Source: Lachnospiraceae bacterium (GTDB lineage Bacteria > Bacillota > Clostridia > Lachnospirales > Lachnospiraceae). Taken from it: DNA of 6,461 bases. Shown piece after piece: positions 5,999-6,461 of the stretch. Below the pieces are notes generated by a model, which searched no databases, was not told the DNA's origin, and was given only the letters and a program-made list of their open reading frames with translations. Every line of letters begins with the position of its first letter. Position 1 is the stretch's first letter. The translations under genes and the position numbers were made by a program. The stretch spans positions 1 to 6,461 of the forward strand of contig JAKSRN010000108.1 of NCBI GenBank assembly GCA_024403585.1. The letters are read 5' to 3'.

Positions 5999-6086
5999 CT
6001 CCTTTCCAAAATTGTTATCGTAAATCAATATTGTATGGTCGTTTGGAAAACGGTACAGGATCCGATAAAGGATCAGGTTTTCCAAA
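5999..6086 (-). promoter_or_regulatory. DUF4364 leader with alternative hairpins near the ribosome binding site
   Basis: On the - strand, TTTGGAAAAC (6086-6077) is perfectly complementary to GTTTTCCAAA (6051-6042). Inside it GATCC and GGATC (6074-6070 with 6063-6059) form a second stem around a 6-base loop. The same TTTCCAAA segment (6049-6042) is also complementary to TTTGGAAA (6010-6003), the last three bases of which are the start of the AAAGGAG ribosome binding site. The two pairings exclude each other. The first is longer, so the site would be free by default. No known riboswitch or T-box motif is recognised. Confidence 0.45.
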
Positions 6087-6118
6087 GTCTATGAGATGGC
6101 AAAAGAGTCATCATTACA

Positions 6119-6127
6119 AGTATACCA
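6119..6127 (-). promoter_or_regulatory. Probable extended -10 promoter for DUF4364
   Basis: On the - strand TGGTATACT gives a 5/6 -10 hexamer (TATACT, 6124-6119) with the TG extension. The -35 at 17-base spacing is poor. A start near 6112 would give a leader of about 120 bases containing the alternative hairpins. The site lies after the stop codon of the radical SAM gene, so DUF4364 may be transcribed separately from it. Confidence 0.4.
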
Positions 6128-6161
6128 TATATTCAGAATCTATGCCACTCATTCACACTTG

Positions 6162-6231
6162 GTCTATGATGGTACATCAGCTTCTGGTGGCATCGTCAGT
6201 CTATGGCAGTACGATCAGCGTCTGGTGGCAT
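6162..6231. repeat. Imperfect tandem direct repeat of 32/33 bases
   Basis: Copy A is 6162-6193 and copy B is 6199-6231, separated by CGTCA. Both begin GTCTATG and end with ATCAGC(T/G)TCTGGTGGCAT. About 28 of 33 positions agree, with one single-base gap. Further GTCTATG-like heptamers lie at 6087-6093 and 6138-6144, and ATGCCAC at 6142-6148 is complementary to the GTGGCAT that ends each copy (6187-6193, 6225-6231). The repeat lies in the non-coding gap directly after the radical SAM stop codon. Confidence 0.7.
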
Positions 6232-6233
6232 GC

Positions 6234-6461
6234 TCAATTCCTGACAGTATACGCATCACCCTGCCGGCATCCCGTCTCTGCCATCTTCTGGTGCAGTCTG
6301 TTCAAAACACTTCTCTTGTATCCACTCCACAGAGGTGAGATCAGGAGGTCTTTCGGACCGTCTCCCGTTACACGATGTACCACGATATCTTCTCTTAGAT
6401 GTGTAAGACAGGAAATCACAAGATCCAGATATTCTTCTTTCTCCAGAGTCTGAAAAAGTCC
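6234..6461 (-). CDS. TIGR01212/YtqA-like radical SAM protein (C-terminal end only)
   Basis: The reading frame enters from the right edge of the window without a stop and ends with TGA at 6234-6236, leaving 75 codons. The visible sequence begins GLFQTLEKEEYLDLV, continues LREDIVVHRVTGDGP (about 23-37) and ISPLWSGYKRSVLN (about 42-55), and finishes with a polar tail. The HRVTGDGPKDLL and PLW segments followed by a basic helix are characteristic of the C-terminal part of TIGR01212 (YtqA-like) radical SAM proteins, usually about 310-330 residues. The CxxxCxxC iron-sulfur motif would be upstream, outside the window, so it cannot be checked here. The GTG at 6419 is internal, not a start. It is on the same strand as DUF4364, 244 bases upstream of it, with a likely separate promoter between. 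Confidence 0.85.
   Translation of the reverse strand, partial: GLFQTLEKEEYLDLVISCLTHLREDIVVHRVTGDGPKDLLISPLWSGYKRSVLNRLHQKMAETGCRQGDAYTVRN

Noticed and set aside
5990..6085. N-terminal extension of DUF4364 from a TTG at 6085
   Set aside because: The extra 32 residues do not resemble the family, no ribosome binding site precedes the TTG, and AAAGGAG stands at the right distance from the ATG at 5989.
6162..6231. CRISPR array
   Set aside because: There are only two imperfect copies separated by 5 bases, with no spacer-length unique sequence and no cas genes.
5920..6453. A 177-codon + strand frame across the right end
   Set aside because: It is antisense to both the DUF4364 and radical SAM genes and reads through the tandem repeat with low-complexity, unfamiliar sequence.

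Overview
The window looks like chromosomal DNA of a gut-type anaerobic Firmicute, most likely in the Lachnospiraceae (Blautia/Dorea/Coprococcus-like). The support is the set of clostridial family proteins (a PfoR-like PTS_EIIC_2 membrane protein, C_GCAxxG_C_C, DUF445, DUF4364 and a TIGR01212-type radical SAM protein), strong GGAGG-type ribosome binding sites, a moderate base composition and factor-independent terminators after most genes. The genus is an inference from family recognition, not from a search. No rRNA, tRNA, CRISPR array, intact insertion sequence or phage gene was found.

Layout on the left. The + strand begins inside a PTS EIIC_2/PfoR-like membrane gene (to 729). A 454-base gap follows. 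It holds a GC-rich, heavily self-complementary unit (765-980), a very strong terminator (1008-1040), and a promoter/operator-like region with repeated AGTATA(G/C)TGC motifs. The next gene encodes a membrane-anchored CapA/PGA_cap-type metallophosphoesterase-fold protein with an alanine/glutamate-rich stalk (1184-2554). An AT-rich tail and a terminator (2733-2773) close that unit.

Layout in the middle. An AEC-family permease lies on the - strand (2800-3708). It is divergent from a two-gene + strand cluster: a cysteine-rich C_GCAxxG_C_C protein (3903-4319) and a DUF445 membrane protein (4387-5271). The divergent gap holds a good extended -10 site for the + genes and a 10-base direct repeat around a possible -10 for the permease.

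Layout on the right. A long bidirectional terminator (5333-5386) separates DUF445 from a convergent - strand pair: a DUF4364 winged-helix-like protein (stop at 5474, start chosen at 5989) and, upstream, the C-terminal end of a TIGR01212/YtqA-like radical SAM protein (6234 to the window edge). The gap between these two holds a 32/33-base imperfect tandem repeat, a likely promoter, and a leader whose inverted repeats could form two mutually exclusive hairpins, one of which would cover part of the DUF4364 ribosome binding site.

How the parts relate. The genes do not form one obvious pathway. They are several short transcription units of envelope, transport, redox-like and regulatory proteins. 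The most interesting material is non-coding: the structured unit after the PTS gene, a GC-rich unit in the equivalent place after DUF4364 that shares an 11/12 core with it, and the possible DUF4364 leader switch.
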